A stretch of 53,500 bases of DNA from positions 1-53,500 of the forward strand of contig JAJPOQ010000044.1 in NCBI GenBank assembly GCA_021232515.1, in the 5' to 3' direction. Source of the DNA: Lentisphaeraceae bacterium. Its GTDB lineage: Bacteria; Verrucomicrobiota; Lentisphaeria; Lentisphaerales; Lentisphaeraceae. This document shows, piece by piece, positions 1 through 10,400 of this stretch. Within the stretch, counting starts at the first letter, position 1, and each line of letters starts with the position of its first letter. A program made the translations under genes and the position numbers. The notes beneath the pieces are model-generated. The model did no database searches. It worked only from the letters and a program-made list of their open reading frames with translations, and had not been told where the DNA came from.

Positions 1-140
1 CATTAGCTGAAAATATCAATGGGAAAATACAATTACTAAAAGCAAAAGCTAGAGGATTTAACGCATTCAAAAACTATCGAAGGAATATTCTCTTTTATTT
101 TGCCGGACTTAAATTATCCCACGCACTTTCCTGAAGTGCC
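1..140 (+). mobile_element. Right end of an insertion sequence
   Basis: The first 140 bases hold the end of a transposase gene and a probable terminal inverted repeat. The terminal sequence, read inward from position 140, is GGCACTTCAGGAAAGTGCG (140 down to 122), which itself contains a small palindrome (GCACTT/AAGTGC). The other end of the element lies outside the window, so neither the full repeat nor the target duplication can be checked. The boundary at 140 is inferred from where the 423-residue minus-strand gene stops looking like its own sequence. Confidence 0.6.
3..134 (+). CDS. Transposase, C-terminal end only (probably ISL3-type)
   Basis: An open frame enters from the left edge of the window and ends in TGA at 132-134, giving the last 43 residues of a protein. 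The segment LAENINGKIQLLKAKARGF followed by NAFKNYRRNILFYFAG matches the highly conserved tail of DDE transposases of the ISL3 type (ING/NSKIQ, K-x-RARGF, NYR-x-x-ILF). That part of the family ends in just this way shortly before the element's terminal repeat. The stop codon lies inside the probable terminal inverted repeat, as is common in compact insertion sequences. Family assignment rests on memory of the tail motif only, and IS subgroup is not certain. Confidence 0.65.
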   Translation, partial: LAENINGKIQLLKAKARGFNAFKNYRRNILFYFAGLKLSHALS

Positions 141-1385
141 AGATTTATTAACTATAAGGATCTTATGAAAGATTTTGCTATAGTTCTTTGGATCCTTTTT
201 ATCTAGCCAGTATGTGAGAGCCTGGACGTATAGTTCAGGATATTCTTTAAGTTTTACAAGGGCCCATTCATGAATATTGTCTTTACTAGTAGCTAGTTTG
301 AAAAGGGCATTTTTATCTTTACAAACTCTTAGTTTAAGAAGCATTTTATTACATTTTTCTATAATTTTAATGGACTTATATTCGTCGCTTTTAAGAAGCT
401 CCTTTTGCTTATCGGTTAATGCTAAGTGATCATAGTTTTCCTGTAGCGAAAGTAACTTAGCATCTTTAAGTTCTTTTAGGAATTGCTGATTTATCTTAAA
501 GTTTTTAGTGATGTTTTGAATTATTTGAGGGTCTAGAGTTAGATCTAAATTATAATCTATTATGTTAAGACAGTTACTTGTTATTTCACGTGGTAAGAGA
601 GGATCAGTGGTGTAGTCCACAAGTATTTGCTCCGCAAAATCTTTACTTGAGTCATTTTGATATAATGTAGATGCAAACTTTGTAAGTACTCCTTTTTTGA
701 TGATAAGACCAGCGAAGCTAATCCTTGCTTCATCATTTAAGCTTGTTGACCATCTCTTTTTTAAAGTACCAAACCACTCATTTGCCTTGATTGCTGACTT
801 TTCTTTTGATGAGACCATTTTAAGTTCTGCACTGCCATCTGCAGTTGAAAAGGAGAAAGAGAGGTCTGATTGATTTCCAATTGTGTGATTTACTGCATTA
901 AGTTTGTTTAGCCAAAAGAATACTTCATCAATATATTTAGCAGCTTCAAAGTCGATTTTCTTGTAAAGGAGGGCGATGTATGGATTATGTGTTCTGGAAC
1001 CATAACATAGGCTAGCTATTGGATCAGAACTGTTAACGATGATATAACTGTTATCTTCTTCAATGTTTATAAAAGTATGAAGTTGAATTGATGTGTGGCA
1101 GCTTGATGACTGGTAGCTGTAAGAAATAGTTGATCGTTTGTGAAAATTATACTGAGTATCTTCTTCAAATAATAAGCTAAATTTTGAGCGGTGTTCGATA
1201 TTTCTATTTTTATCAACAAGTTTAAAAATGGTGTCTTTAGGAGTGCCGGAGAAAAAGTCTTTTGGGAAATATGCCTTGTCTGAAGAAGTATGTTTGTCTT
1301 GAGTTAGACTTTCAATCGAGAGGATCGAAGCTTCTTGGCCAAGAAGTGTAGTGTAAAATAGAAGAGTAAGTATGGCAGCTTTCAT
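114..1385 (-). CDS. Secreted protein of unknown function, 3' end cut by an IS
   Basis: This 423-residue protein begins with a signal-peptide-like segment (MKAAILTLLFYTTLLGQEAS), so it is probably exported. The rest is hydrophilic with no domain I recognise; the C-terminal half is helix- and lysine-rich and could be a repeat or scaffold fold. The last eight residues (GTSGKCVG) and the stop are encoded by the inverted terminal repeat of the neighbouring insertion sequence, reading from base 140 to 114. The natural C-terminus has therefore probably been replaced, and the protein is likely truncated. Whether it remains functional cannot be judged. It stands alone: the next gene on the same strand is 93 bases away and unrelated. 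Confidence 0.6.
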   Translation of the reverse strand: MKAAILTLLFYTTLLGQEASILSIESLTQDKHTSSDKAYFPKDFFSGTPKDTIFKLVDKNRNIEHRSKFSLLFEEDTQYNFHKRSTISYSYQSSSCHTSIQLHTFINIEEDNSYIIVNSSDPIASLCYGSRTHNPYIALLYKKIDFEAAKYIDEVFFWLNKLNAVNHTIGNQSDLSFSFSTADGSAELKMVSSKEKSAIKANEWFGTLKKRWSTSLNDEARISFAGLIIKKGVLTKFASTLYQNDSSKDFAEQILVDYTTDPLLPREITSNCLNIIDYNLDLTLDPQIIQNITKNFKINQQFLKELKDAKLLSLQENYDHLALTDKQKELLKSDEYKSIKIIEKCNKMLLKLRVCKDKNALFKLATSKDNIHEWALVKLKEYPELYVQALTYWLDKKDPKNYSKIFHKILIVNKSGTSGKCVG

Positions 1386-1478
1386 TTATGAGTCCCTTAA
1401 ATAGCATTACTTATTTAAAGGTATTCTAAGAAAGGCTCTAAAGCAATATTCAAAAATGACATATTTGGTAAAAGTGAC

Positions 1479-1868
1479 TTATTTGTCTTTATCTCGCTCT
1501 ATAACAGCTTGATCAAAATCGTCTTCATTGATTAGAATTGCGCCACACATATCTCTCCAACCTTCAAAAAACCAAGTATTGGGAAAACCACTACATTGAT
1601 CAGGCTTGGCGTCATTTACCATACATTTATTGGTTCCATCGAGAAGAATACAGGATTCGTCAGGCTTAGAGATAAGTGTAAGGTTTTCGCCATCTGGGGT
1701 AACGCTGACGTACAGGTCAAGAAACTTTTCAGGATCCATTTCGAGGAAATTAGCCATCTTGTCTATTTCTTTACCGGAAACAATGACAGGGCCAGGACGA
1801 CGACAGCAGTTACCACAACGTTGGCAAAGCCATTTTTTACCTTTGGGAAGGTGCTCTTCTGTGTCCAA
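1479..1868 (-). CDS. YkgJ-type cysteine cluster protein
   Basis: This 129-residue protein belongs to the YkgJ/UPF0153 family, whose members bind a metal (zinc or iron) through clustered cysteines; their cellular role is not settled. The signature C15-x2-C18-x2-C21-C22 is visible near the N-terminus, followed by further conserved cysteines (CILLDGTNKCMVNDAKPDQC and a later CGA). The length is typical for the family. It starts two bases after the stop of the PTS IIA-like gene on the same strand, which itself follows the zinc ribbon gene by three bases, so the three are surely one transcript. The biological link between them is unknown. Confidence 0.8.
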   Translation of the reverse strand: MDTEEHLPKGKKWLCQRCGNCCRRPGPVIVSGKEIDKMANFLEMDPEKFLDLYVSVTPDGENLTLISKPDESCILLDGTNKCMVNDAKPDQCSGFPNTWFFEGWRDMCGAILINEDDFDQAVIERDKDK

Positions 1869-1870
1869 GC

Positions 1871-2338
1871 TTATTTAGTCTTGAAACTATGAAGGTACTT
1901 TGCAGTTGCTGCAGGAGTTTTAGATCTCATGAGTTTTGCTACTTTCTTTTCATAGCGAATAAATTTCGCGATGTGTTGAAGGAGCGGTAAGTGAGATGCA
2001 GGAGCAAATGAAGGAATTGCGATCATAAACAGTAAGTTTACTTCTTCAACTTCTTCTTCGTCACTAAACTTAAGTTGTGTTCCTTCAGGAAGGAAGCCAA
2101 CAGAAAGACCAAGTCTAGTAGCAGACTGCGTTCTTGCATGTGGTATGGCAACGCCATTTCCAACAACAGTAGTTATCTGCTGCTCACGTCTTTCTAAGTC
2201 ATTTGTAAATTCATCTGCATCAGTGATTATACCTGTGTCAACCAAAGGTTGCATAAGTTGCTCAAGAGCTTCAGCTCTTGTTGTAGCCGTCATATTTACA
2301 ACACAGTGACTTGCTGGAAGTAGTCTTGTTAAATCCAT
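1871..2338 (-). CDS. PTS EIIA-type phosphocarrier domain protein (PtsN/fructose type)
   Basis: A stand-alone 155-residue EIIA domain of the fructose/mannitol/nitrogen-PTS class. The phospho-accepting histidine is H67 in GVAIPHART, the hallmark motif, preceded by the usual region REQQITTVVGNG. The later LLFMIAIPSFAPASHLPLLQHIA block matches the second conserved part of the fold. Without a fused EIIB or EIIC it is more likely to be regulatory, as PtsN is, than to carry sugar. It is the middle gene of a tight minus-strand operon between a C4 zinc ribbon protein and a YkgJ-type protein. No HPr or enzyme I gene is in the window, so its phosphate donor is not known from here. Confidence 0.85.
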   Translation of the reverse strand: MDLTRLLPASHCVVNMTATTRAEALEQLMQPLVDTGIITDADEFTNDLERREQQITTVVGNGVAIPHARTQSATRLGLSVGFLPEGTQLKFSDEEEVEEVNLLFMIAIPSFAPASHLPLLQHIAKFIRYEKKVAKLMRSKTPAATAKYLHSFKTK

Positions 2339-2341
2339 GAT

Positions 2342-2677
2342 TTAATTTTCCTCCGTGAAGCCTGATGTAAAAATGAAAACGTGACAACTTGGACACTTAG
2401 GTTCATCTGAACCATTGTTGATACGAGAAAGGTTCCCTACAGGGATAGACATGTGACAGGCCTTGCAGCGGCCATCGAGTTCTTGAGTTATGCCGAGACC
2501 ATTTTTCTTAACTCTATCGAAGTGTTTCATCAGTCTTTCAGGAACACCTTCTTTAAGAGTATCTATCTGTTTTTGGAGCTCATCAGTTTCCAGATCTTTA
2601 TCTGAATGAACTATGGCGCTTTCTTTTAGAACAAGTTCAAGTTCTTGTATCTTTAGTAATTTTGAAAGTGGACCCAT
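2342..2677 (-). CDS. C4-type zinc ribbon protein with coiled-coil start
   Basis: This 111-residue protein has a helical, charged N-terminal half (about residues 1-60) and a C-terminal C4 zinc ribbon, CKACHMSIP ... CPSCHVFIF. This is the arrangement of the zf-RING_7/CdsZ family, though it is shorter than usual (about 240 residues), as if most of the long coiled coil were missing. The family is thought to bind nucleic acid or partner proteins, but no reaction is known. It is the first gene of the minus-strand operon that continues with the EIIA-type and YkgJ-type genes, and is divergent from the helicase gene across a 150-base gap. Confidence 0.7.
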   Translation of the reverse strand: MGPLSKLLKIQELELVLKESAIVHSDKDLETDELQKQIDTLKEGVPERLMKHFDRVKKNGLGITQELDGRCKACHMSIPVGNLSRINNGSDEPKCPSCHVFIFTSGFTEEN

Positions 2678-2827
2678 AATTCTACTGCGTGCTCCTTGTA
2701 AGAAGTTTTTAGTGATAACGACATGTATATAATAGGGAAAAACCTCTGATAAACAAGGGCGCTTGCATAGAAAACCTGCTAATTTACCCTAATGTTGGAC
2801 GACCTTAGAAGCTCTCGTGGAACCGAT

Positions 2828-5800
2828 ATGAATATTGATGAATCACTTATACCTGTTGTCGCGCCTGTATGGGCACGGAATTGGCCAGACAAAAGACACT
2901 ACACAGGATTGTTTGGAAATGGTATAAAACTTCACTACACTCGTGTCAAGAAACCTTTGGTCGGTGGACTCAAGTTTTTAGATGATGGAGTTATCTGTAC
3001 TTTGGAAGGTCGTTTTCGACCACAGTGGATTTACAGAGAAGGTAAGTGGCAACAAAAATGCAGTTGTAACTACCCTAAAGATACATGCATTCACACTTGG
3101 TACTTAAGTGTTATAGTCGAGTACGCTTTTTCCCTTAGAGGTTGGACTGTTAAAGAAAAGCCAGAGCAATCATCGGCGCAGACAAGTACAACCCCTAGAC
3201 CTCGTCGAGCTTATCAGCCAGGTTTTGACTTTTCGCCGCCAAACTACTCAGAGCGTAAACAAAAAGTTGAAGTTGCGCCTGTCAGCTTACATCATGACTT
3301 ACAGGTAGAAGTGGATTTTAAACTAAATCCAGGAATGGCGACTTTACGCTTTTACGACTTTTCGAACAATCAGCGCCGCATTCTTAGGATGCAGCAGTTG
3401 CTCAATCTTTGTACCAAAGCGATGAACGGTACTTTAGAGAATTGGAATAAAGAAGACACTTATTTTCTAAAGTGGCTTAAAGAAGAAATAAAAGAACCGC
3501 ACATTTGGCGAGACAATCTACAGGTTCTTAAAGTCCTTCCTAAGAAATTTGAGAAGTGGACAAACTCTTGGCGCGATACACCAGATCGCTTTCTTGATAA
3601 GGAAACCCAAAAGCCTATGGCTCTAAAGGTGACAGCAGGGATTCATTTTGAATTAATACCTGAAGGAGAGAAAACTCGAATTCAGTGTTTTATTTCTACC
3701 TCAGACTCATGCAAAGAAGAATTCCATAAAGTTTACTCGAGTATTCGGGATAAAAACAAGTGCCTACTCAAAGGAGCCATGGTCCATCTAGATGTTCCAA
3801 TAAACTGGAAAACTTTAGTTGAGTGTTTCAGCAAAAAAGCCCCAAATATGCCGACGGAAATGGTGCCGGAACACTTACCGACTCTTTTAGAGAATCGCTT
3901 GGATCTTTTCAAAGGTAAGTTTATTGAGCGTGAAACAGACAAGGCCGATTTAGTTTTGCGGGTTCGTTCGGACAATGGCAATATTTATTTCGAAGCTTTA
4001 CAAAATGGCCAGGTTATTTCAAAAGATGGAAACGCTAGCGCTGGTTTAGTTTACAGTGGCGGGCGCTTTAAAGTTTCCGGTTTGTCTTCACCAGTTTTAG
4101 ATATACTTCAAAAGCTCCCAAGTGTTCTAGGCTTAGAGAAAAAGCCCGTGTTAGTTTACTCTCAAAGTGAAGACCTTTTACGGAAATTGATTCAAGTTTG
4201 GCCGACTATTATGGTGCCGAAAGTATGTTCTTCAGATCTTGAAGGAGTGCTAAATGAACCGGTAAAACCTCAGGCTCGCCTTAATTTACGCGAAGATGAG
4301 CATTGGTTAAATTACTCCTTATCATGGGAGATTGGCGAAAATCGACTTTCAAATGAAGAGATGCAGCATGCTGTTGAAGGGGATAAGTCTCTTTATCGAA
4401 GTCGTGGAGGAGATTGGCTAAATCTTGACTTGAGTGCCGTTTCTGAAACTCTAATTGAGTTGAAGATGGCGGACATTTTGAAATCGAGCGGTAAGCGCTT
4501 GAAAATGGAAGCTAAATCCTTTTTAGGTAAGCTTGGTGATTCAGTCAGTATTCCAGCTTCAAGTGATGAACTTGTTCAGCGTCTTAAAAGTGCAAATGAT
4601 CCACAGCCTGCAAGCATTCCAGAGCGACTACTTTCTATATTGCGGCCTTATCAAAAAGACGGTGTCGAGTTCCTCTATAATCGTCTATCGTACGGTGTCG
4701 GTGTTATCCTTGCAGATGACATGGGTTTAGGTAAAACTTTCCAGACTTTGACGCTCATGTCAACTTTGAAAAATGACGGTCCAGCTTTGGTCGTAGCGCC
4801 AGCTTCTGTTGTTTATGTTTGGCAAGATGAAGCAGCTAAGTTTGTTCCAGACAAAAAAGTTAAAGTCGTTTCAGGAACGCCTGAGAAACGTAAGAAAATC
4901 TACCATAAAGCCACTGATTACGATGTCTTGATTCTGAATTACCACCAAGTTCGAAATGACATAGACTATTTAAATAACATAGACTTTTCATTAACCGTGC
5001 TAGATGAAGCGCAGTTTATTAAGAACCCAGATGCGCAGATTACAAGATCGGTAAAAATGTTGAACGCTAAGTTCCGTTTAGCGCTTTCTGGTACGCCTGT
5101 AGAAAATAGGCTTTCAGACCTTTGGTCGATATTTGATTTCCTTAATCCTGGCTTACTTGGAGACCTTGAGACGTTTAATAACAACTATGAGTATGGAGAC
5201 TCTTCTCGTTCAGAACTGGCTGCGAGAGTTCGACCGCTTATTCTTCGTCGTACGAAAGAGAATGTTGCGAAAGAACTTCCGCCACGAACTGAAGAGATAA
5301 TTAAGTGTACGATGGAAGAGAAACAACAAGCTCTTTATAAAGGTCTTGTAGCTTCACTTAAGAAAAGTATGAAAGGAAATCATTTCTCAATTTTTGCTGC
5401 CTTAACAAAACTTCGTCAGCTTTGTTGTGATCCTAGGTTATTACAAAATGAAATAGCCGACACTGCAGGTTCTGCCAAATTGAATAGTTTCTTGGAAATG
5501 ATCGTACCGATAATTGAAGAAGGTCACTCAGTTCTGGTGTTCTCACAGTTTACTTCGATGTTAGATATAATCGAACAAGAACTTTCAAAACGAAAAATTT
5601 CCCAATTTATGTTGACGGGCGCGACACCGACAACTAAACGTCCAGCGATAGTTAAGCAGTTTAATGATGCCGAAGATGCATCGGTCTTCCTGTTAAGTTT
5701 AAAAGCTGCAGGAACAGGTTTGACACTTACTAAAGCTGATTATGTATTTATTTACGACCCTTGGTGGAACCCGGCAGCCGAAAAGCAGGCAATTGACCGA

Positions 5801-5986
5801 ACTCACCGCATAGGCCAAGACAAGCCAGTCTTCGTTTATAAAATGGTGACTTTGAACTCAGTTGAAGAAAAAATTCTAAAGCTTCAGGCCGAAAAGCAAG
5901 CGCTATTTGACGAGATCCTCGAAGATGATGCAGCTCCAGCTAAGATGAGTAAGGATGAGTTGATTAGCCTGTTGGATGATTTCTAG
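2828..5986 (+). CDS. SWIM zinc finger / SNF2-family DEAD-like helicase
   Basis: A DNA-dependent ATPase of the SWI2/SNF2 group (RapA/HepA-like bacterial type), expected to move or remodel proteins on DNA in the cytoplasm. From this start the protein has 1052 residues. A SWIM zinc finger is seen at C78-x-C80-x6-C87-x-H89. The helicase core has Walker A (ADDMGLGKT, 629-637), the DEAQ box (726-729), motif III (SGTPVEN) and motif VI (RTHRIGQ, from 991). The frame is open back to ATG 2792, but that codon has no ribosome site; ATG 2828 has GTGGA seven bases before it and is preferred, with modest confidence. The next gene starts directly after the stop codon. Confidence 0.88.
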   Translation: MNIDESLIPVVAPVWARNWPDKRHYTGLFGNGIKLHYTRVKKPLVGGLKFLDDGVICTLEGRFRPQWIYREGKWQQKCSCNYPKDTCIHTWYLSVIVEYAFSLRGWTVKEKPEQSSAQTSTTPRPRRAYQPGFDFSPPNYSERKQKVEVAPVSLHHDLQVEVDFKLNPGMATLRFYDFSNNQRRILRMQQLLNLCTKAMNGTLENWNKEDTYFLKWLKEEIKEPHIWRDNLQVLKVLPKKFEKWTNSWRDTPDRFLDKETQKPMALKVTAGIHFELIPEGEKTRIQCFISTSDSCKEEFHKVYSSIRDKNKCLLKGAMVHLDVPINWKTLVECFSKKAPNMPTEMVPEHLPTLLENRLDLFKGKFIERETDKADLVLRVRSDNGNIYFEALQNGQVISKDGNASAGLVYSGGRFKVSGLSSPVLDILQKLPSVLGLEKKPVLVYSQSEDLLRKLIQVWPTIMVPKVCSSDLEGVLNEPVKPQARLNLREDEHWLNYSLSWEIGENRLSNEEMQHAVEGDKSLYRSRGGDWLNLDLSAVSETLIELKMADILKSSGKRLKMEAKSFLGKLGDSVSIPASSDELVQRLKSANDPQPASIPERLLSILRPYQKDGVEFLYNRLSYGVGVILADDMGLGKTFQTLTLMSTLKNDGPALVVAPASVVYVWQDEAAKFVPDKKVKVVSGTPEKRKKIYHKATDYDVLILNYHQVRNDIDYLNNIDFSLTVLDEAQFIKNPDAQITRSVKMLNAKFRLALSGTPVENRLSDLWSIFDFLNPGLLGDLETFNNNYEYGDSSRSELAARVRPLILRRTKENVAKELPPRTEEIIKCTMEEKQQALYKGLVASLKKSMKGNHFSIFAALTKLRQLCCDPRLLQNEIADTAGSAKLNSFLEMIVPIIEEGHSVLVFSQFTSMLDIIEQELSKRKISQFMLTGATPTTKRPAIVKQFNDAEDASVFLLSLKAAGTGLTLTKADYVFIYDPWWNPAAEKQAIDRTHRIGQDKPVFVYKMVTLNSVEEKILKLQAEKQALFDEILEDDAAPAKMSKDELISLLDDF

Positions 5987-6640
5987 ATGGCACTCGACAT
6001 CATTTATGAAGATGAGTGGCTGATCGCTATAAATAAACCAGTGAGCATGCTTGTTCATCCAGGTCGCGAACCAGAGCCGGATGATCAGATCGCTATGAAA
6101 GCACTACGCAATCATCTCGGGCAATATGTTTATATTCTTCATCGTTTAGACCGTCCCACTTCAGGAGTTCTTTTATTTGCTAAGGACCAAGAGACTCAAA
6201 GTAAAGTGTCGATCATCTTTCAGGAGCGCAAGATAGAAAAACGCTACTATGCCTTGGTTCGAGGTGAAACACCCCAAGAGTTTTCGGTAGATCTCGAAAT
6301 AAACCGAGCTCATGATGAAGTCCCAAGGCCAAGTTTAACGCACTTTACTAAAATGAAAGAAGTCGTTATTCCATCTTTGGAGCAGTCTTTTACATTGCTA
6401 AATTGTCACCCCATTACTGGACGGATTCATCAGATACGTCGCCATTTGGAACATAAGGGACACGCGATAATGGGGGACTACCTCTATGGTGACATCGAAG
6501 AGAATAATGCCTTTGCAGAAGAAACGCAGATAAAGCGAATGATGCTTATGTCTTACCTATTAGAGTTCACACATCCATTTACAAATGAACTCATCCGTAT
6601 AGAACTCCCATATGAAGAAGAGTTTGGCCGAATCTTTTAA
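5987..6640 (+). CDS. truC: RluA-family pseudouridine synthase, TruC-like
   Basis: This enzyme converts a specific uridine to pseudouridine in RNA. The catalytic motif HRLDRPTSG is present with the active aspartate D55, followed by VLLFAKD and the later GRIHQIRRHLEHKGHAIMGD block that ends the RluA fold. The protein has 217 residues and no S4 domain. The opening (IIYEDEWLIAINKP) and the DRPTSG form resemble tRNA-U65 synthase TruC more than RluC or RluD, so tRNA is the likely substrate, though the exact target cannot be proved here. Its ATG follows the helicase stop TAG with no gap, which implies translational coupling. Confidence 0.85.
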   Translation: MALDIIYEDEWLIAINKPVSMLVHPGREPEPDDQIAMKALRNHLGQYVYILHRLDRPTSGVLLFAKDQETQSKVSIIFQERKIEKRYYALVRGETPQEFSVDLEINRAHDEVPRPSLTHFTKMKEVVIPSLEQSFTLLNCHPITGRIHQIRRHLEHKGHAIMGDYLYGDIEENNAFAEETQIKRMMLMSYLLEFTHPFTNELIRIELPYEEEFGRIF

Positions 6641-6729
6641 AGCTCGTTACGATCATCCTCTTCAATTATAATTGCCACTATCCTCATAAGTCCCTTAGAT
6701 TAAGTTGATAAGGGAAAAGAGGAGAGCCT

Positions 6730-7371
6730 ATGTTTGTTCGCGCTATTTTAATCTTTAGTTTATTTTTGATGACTGGTTGCCATGAGAGACCATCTGAGAC
6801 AGATGTTGGGAGAGTCAAAGAGAAAGATGGCTTTAAAGTGAAGTCATTTATGAAGCTAACTAGTCAAAAACCCGATAAGGAAGTCAAACTCGCCATCCGT
6901 GATGCGATGAAAGAGCACTCACTGTCCAAGAGGTCGACAACTACCATCAATAAGACTTCTAAGATGTACTATTTTAATTTTGACAGTAGCAAAATGGTTC
7001 AGATAAATCGTAAAAACAATAAAGTGACAGATGTTGTAGTGGAAGGGCCAATGGAGTTCCTAAATGCTATTACTAAAAAAATAGTTAATAAAGAATCTTT
7101 TGAAGCCAGTAAACTTGAAAATGCCAAGAAAACCTTTGCCGATGATCACGAAAAGCTAGAGGTGCAAATTAAGTTGATTGCGAAGGCATATGAGCTTGAG
7201 CATTCACTCGCTAGTTTTGTCTTTCGAGATAATGTAAACTTGGGCTTTGAGAAAAATAATAGACGTTTGAGTTTGGAAGGGACGAGTGACTACATGATCG
7301 TTATGATTGAGGGGGAAAAAGGGTTTGTTAGCGAAGTCAGAGAAGAAGTTAATTCTTTGATGAGTAAGTAA
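6730..7371 (+). CDS. Lipoprotein of unknown function
   Basis: This 213-residue protein starts with a lipoprotein signal, MFVRAILIFSLFLMTGCHE, with lipobox LMTG-C17, so it should be anchored in a membrane by a lipid. A good ribosome site (GGGAAAAGAGGAG) precedes the ATG at 6730. The mature part is lysine-rich with alternating strands and no domain I recognise. A frameshifted remnant matching its last 70 or so residues lies at 14574-14803, on the far side of the giant membrane protein gene, so this gene once had a second copy. It converges with the giant gene, with only 51 bases between stops. Confidence 0.7.
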   Translation: MFVRAILIFSLFLMTGCHERPSETDVGRVKEKDGFKVKSFMKLTSQKPDKEVKLAIRDAMKEHSLSKRSTTTINKTSKMYYFNFDSSKMVQINRKNNKVTDVVVEGPMEFLNAITKKIVNKESFEASKLENAKKTFADDHEKLEVQIKLIAKAYELEHSLASFVFRDNVNLGFEKNNRRLSLEGTSDYMIVMIEGEKGFVSEVREEVNSLMSK

Positions 7372-7422
7372 GGATTAACATCTTCTTTGAGTTGAGCTTC
7401 AAAAGACTTGAATTGTTTAGGT

Positions 7423-10400
7423 TTATTCCCAAACGCCAAATCTCTTTCTCCATTTATCTATAAAACCACGAATACTTTCTTGATGTGTTTTGTAATAGAG
7501 ATTGCCAAATACTAAGGCGCCGCCAATGAGTAAAATAAGACTTCCTAGGATTGCCATCCGTGAACCTTTATCCATACTTATAACCTGTCGTGTCATGATT
7601 GAGGTTAAGTTAGTAAGCAGGCCGGTAAACCCTACGATTAAATAGAGGCGGATCTTTAAGAAACCACCAAAAGTCATTCCTAGTAAAGATATCGCTAACA
7701 TTGTTATGTTAAAGCCGATTGAGCGTGGCTCTGCAATCAATGCATAATATCCGACAGTTGCCATCATAATTATAAGTGTAACCAAGCGAATACGGTGGCG
7801 TGCTTCAATATTGATTTTGTCATGAAATAGTTGGAGCAGAATAAGGACACCCATCCCTGTTGGAAGTACGTAAACATGTAAACTGTGTATTTCTAACTTA
7901 CTCCAAAGTGCGATCATCGAGAAAGCAACAAAGCCTCCAATCGCTACAAAATTATATGAAGAGGTTTTGTTATCTTTGCCTAAGAAAGTAAAGATAAGGC
8001 TATTCGTACCAATAATAGCTAAGGTATAATCAGTTCCCATATTATTGTAAATACTCCAGCTTAATGCCGCTGCAGGCAGTAGAAATAACATAGTTAGAAC
8101 GGGTATTTGCAATTGACGTTCACAGCGATCAATCCATGACTTTGAACTTGCGATACTGAGGGAAAATAAAAGAGTACTCCACACATCATATTCATTTCGC
8201 CAAATATCAGTAGTTAGTACTAGTTGATGCCTGAATACGGCAAAATAGAGGATGCCTGATATAATCATCATTATATAGGAAGCTGTATCTTTTTTCTTAA
8301 CTCCATGAAAATACCATGAAACTGACAGGCCGACAGTAACAATAATCATCATTCCAAGATCTCTCGGAGCGAAGGCTACTCCGCTAAATGAATACAGCGT
8401 AAATACAGCAAAAGCAGATACACACCAAAGAATTATACTGTAAATAAGTGGTTCTTCTTTGAGTAACCAATTGTTTAGATGAGTAATATAGCGCTCCTGA
8501 AAACTAGGAAGGCTTATTTCGTTTGTTCTAGAATTTACTTTGAAGAAATGAAGTGCTAAACCGGTTATGAACAGTGTGAAAACAGTTGCGGGTAGAGGTA
8601 ACGTATAGGCGGAGAAATCATGACCTCCATTATACTGTATGAAATAGCTCAAATATGTTGGCAGTAATAAGTATAATACTCCCAAGAGATGTTCGTCAGA
8701 TAATTTATTCTTTAATGAACAAGGAGTGAATAGCGCAAGTATTGCCATTGAAACAACTGAGGCTAATCCAACTGTACTATTTGGATGATGATAGACTACA
8801 TGACAACAAATCAAAGCAGCCAAGAAACAAGAAGCTGTTGATATTGTTGAAGATTTTATCTTATCTTTTAAGTAAAGGTGTGTGAATAGTATTATTACCC
8901 ATATTCCTAGTAAGACCCAAACGACATTTTCTGCTTTTAGGTAACTCTCGACAAAGAAGCCAGCATGAATTCCCGCAAGTAGTTCCAATCTAAATAAAAT
9001 ACCAAGAAAAGGAGACCGACGTACTGCACACAAATGTAAAGTCACGGTAGATACACCAAGTAAAGCAGGCGCTAGTAACAATGGTTTCGATGAACATTCT
9101 CCCAGACTGATAATGAAGATGATATGTACAGCTGTAAATAAACAGTTTCCCCATGGAAAACGAAGTGATTGCCATTGTTCATCACTTAAGCCAGCTATTT
9201 GCTGTAAAAATGTTTTTATTGGAGATTTTCTATGATTGACTAAGATCCAAAAGTGACCAGAAAGTATAGCTACCCAACAAGCTCTTATTGTATGACTGAA
9301 TGGACTAAGGCTTGGAACAGCCGTTACAGTGAAGAAGAAACCAGTAACTATGGCTAGACCCCCAAAGAAGGCTGTTTGAATAGTACCGCCGAGTGCATGA
9401 GCTCGACATAAAAGAACACCGTATAGAAATATCAAAGGAGCATTGTTGTGATAGTAGCTGCTATCTATAGACATTTCAGGATAGAAAATCATGTGAACAA
9501 ATCTTCTGCCTATATATAGCGCAAGTAGTATGTAAAAGATGATAGTAGCTGAGTTTCTGTAAGTCGAGAACTTTTTGGAATTCATTCGGAAGCCAAGTTC
9601 AGCTCGAATAAATAAATAGACTGCTGGTATACCAAACGCTAGCATTGCAGTTTGAGGTGTTCTTAAAAAAGGAATCATCAAACTAATACACCAGAAAGAC
9701 ATACTTACACCAAAGTGATAGATCCCTTCACATATCTCAGAAAACTGTTCTTCGTTAGGCTGCGGATAGCGTGCGGCACTTCGGAAGTATAAAGCCGCCA
9801 TGAGTGACATGATAGCAGAGACTGTAAATCTCAATAAACTAATAGTTTCTAGATTTGGGTGTACTAAATAGTTTCCTACCAAAATAACTAAAACTAGTAA
9901 GGACATGACAAGTCCGGCTTGACTGAGTCGTGAATTTAGACTTTGATTTTGAGATGCCTTTTTTATTGCTGTGACGAAAAGAAGACTCAGTCCAAGGCCC
10001 ATAGAAATGATATGGTTTTCAGATAAACCACCATCAAGTAAGTACTGTCCGCAAGTAACTCTGATCAAGTGTATATTTCCGAGAGTCAGAAAGCTTATAG
10101 CTCCAGCAAAGATCAATTCGTTTCGCCACTTACGCGATATTAGAATAAAAGCGGCTGCGGCGATATAAGAAGTCATTACCTGTTGACCTAGACTTCGCCA
10201 TTCCTGAGTGATGTGAAGTAGCTCAGCAATTAAGATGATGAATATAGCAGGACAGAATAACCAGTGATCTTGAGTTGATTTCAAAAACGAGATGCCTTGA
10301 CTTCCCGAGACCAATTTCGCTTTGTAACTGTAAAGATAAGAACAAGCTTCATTAAGAATGATTAAAGTAAGTCCCCATATAGCGAGGTGTAATGGATTTA

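Noticed and set aside
1596..1892. Plus-strand frames over the YkgJ-type gene
   Set aside because: They are antisense shadows of the clear cysteine cluster gene and have no recognisable protein features.
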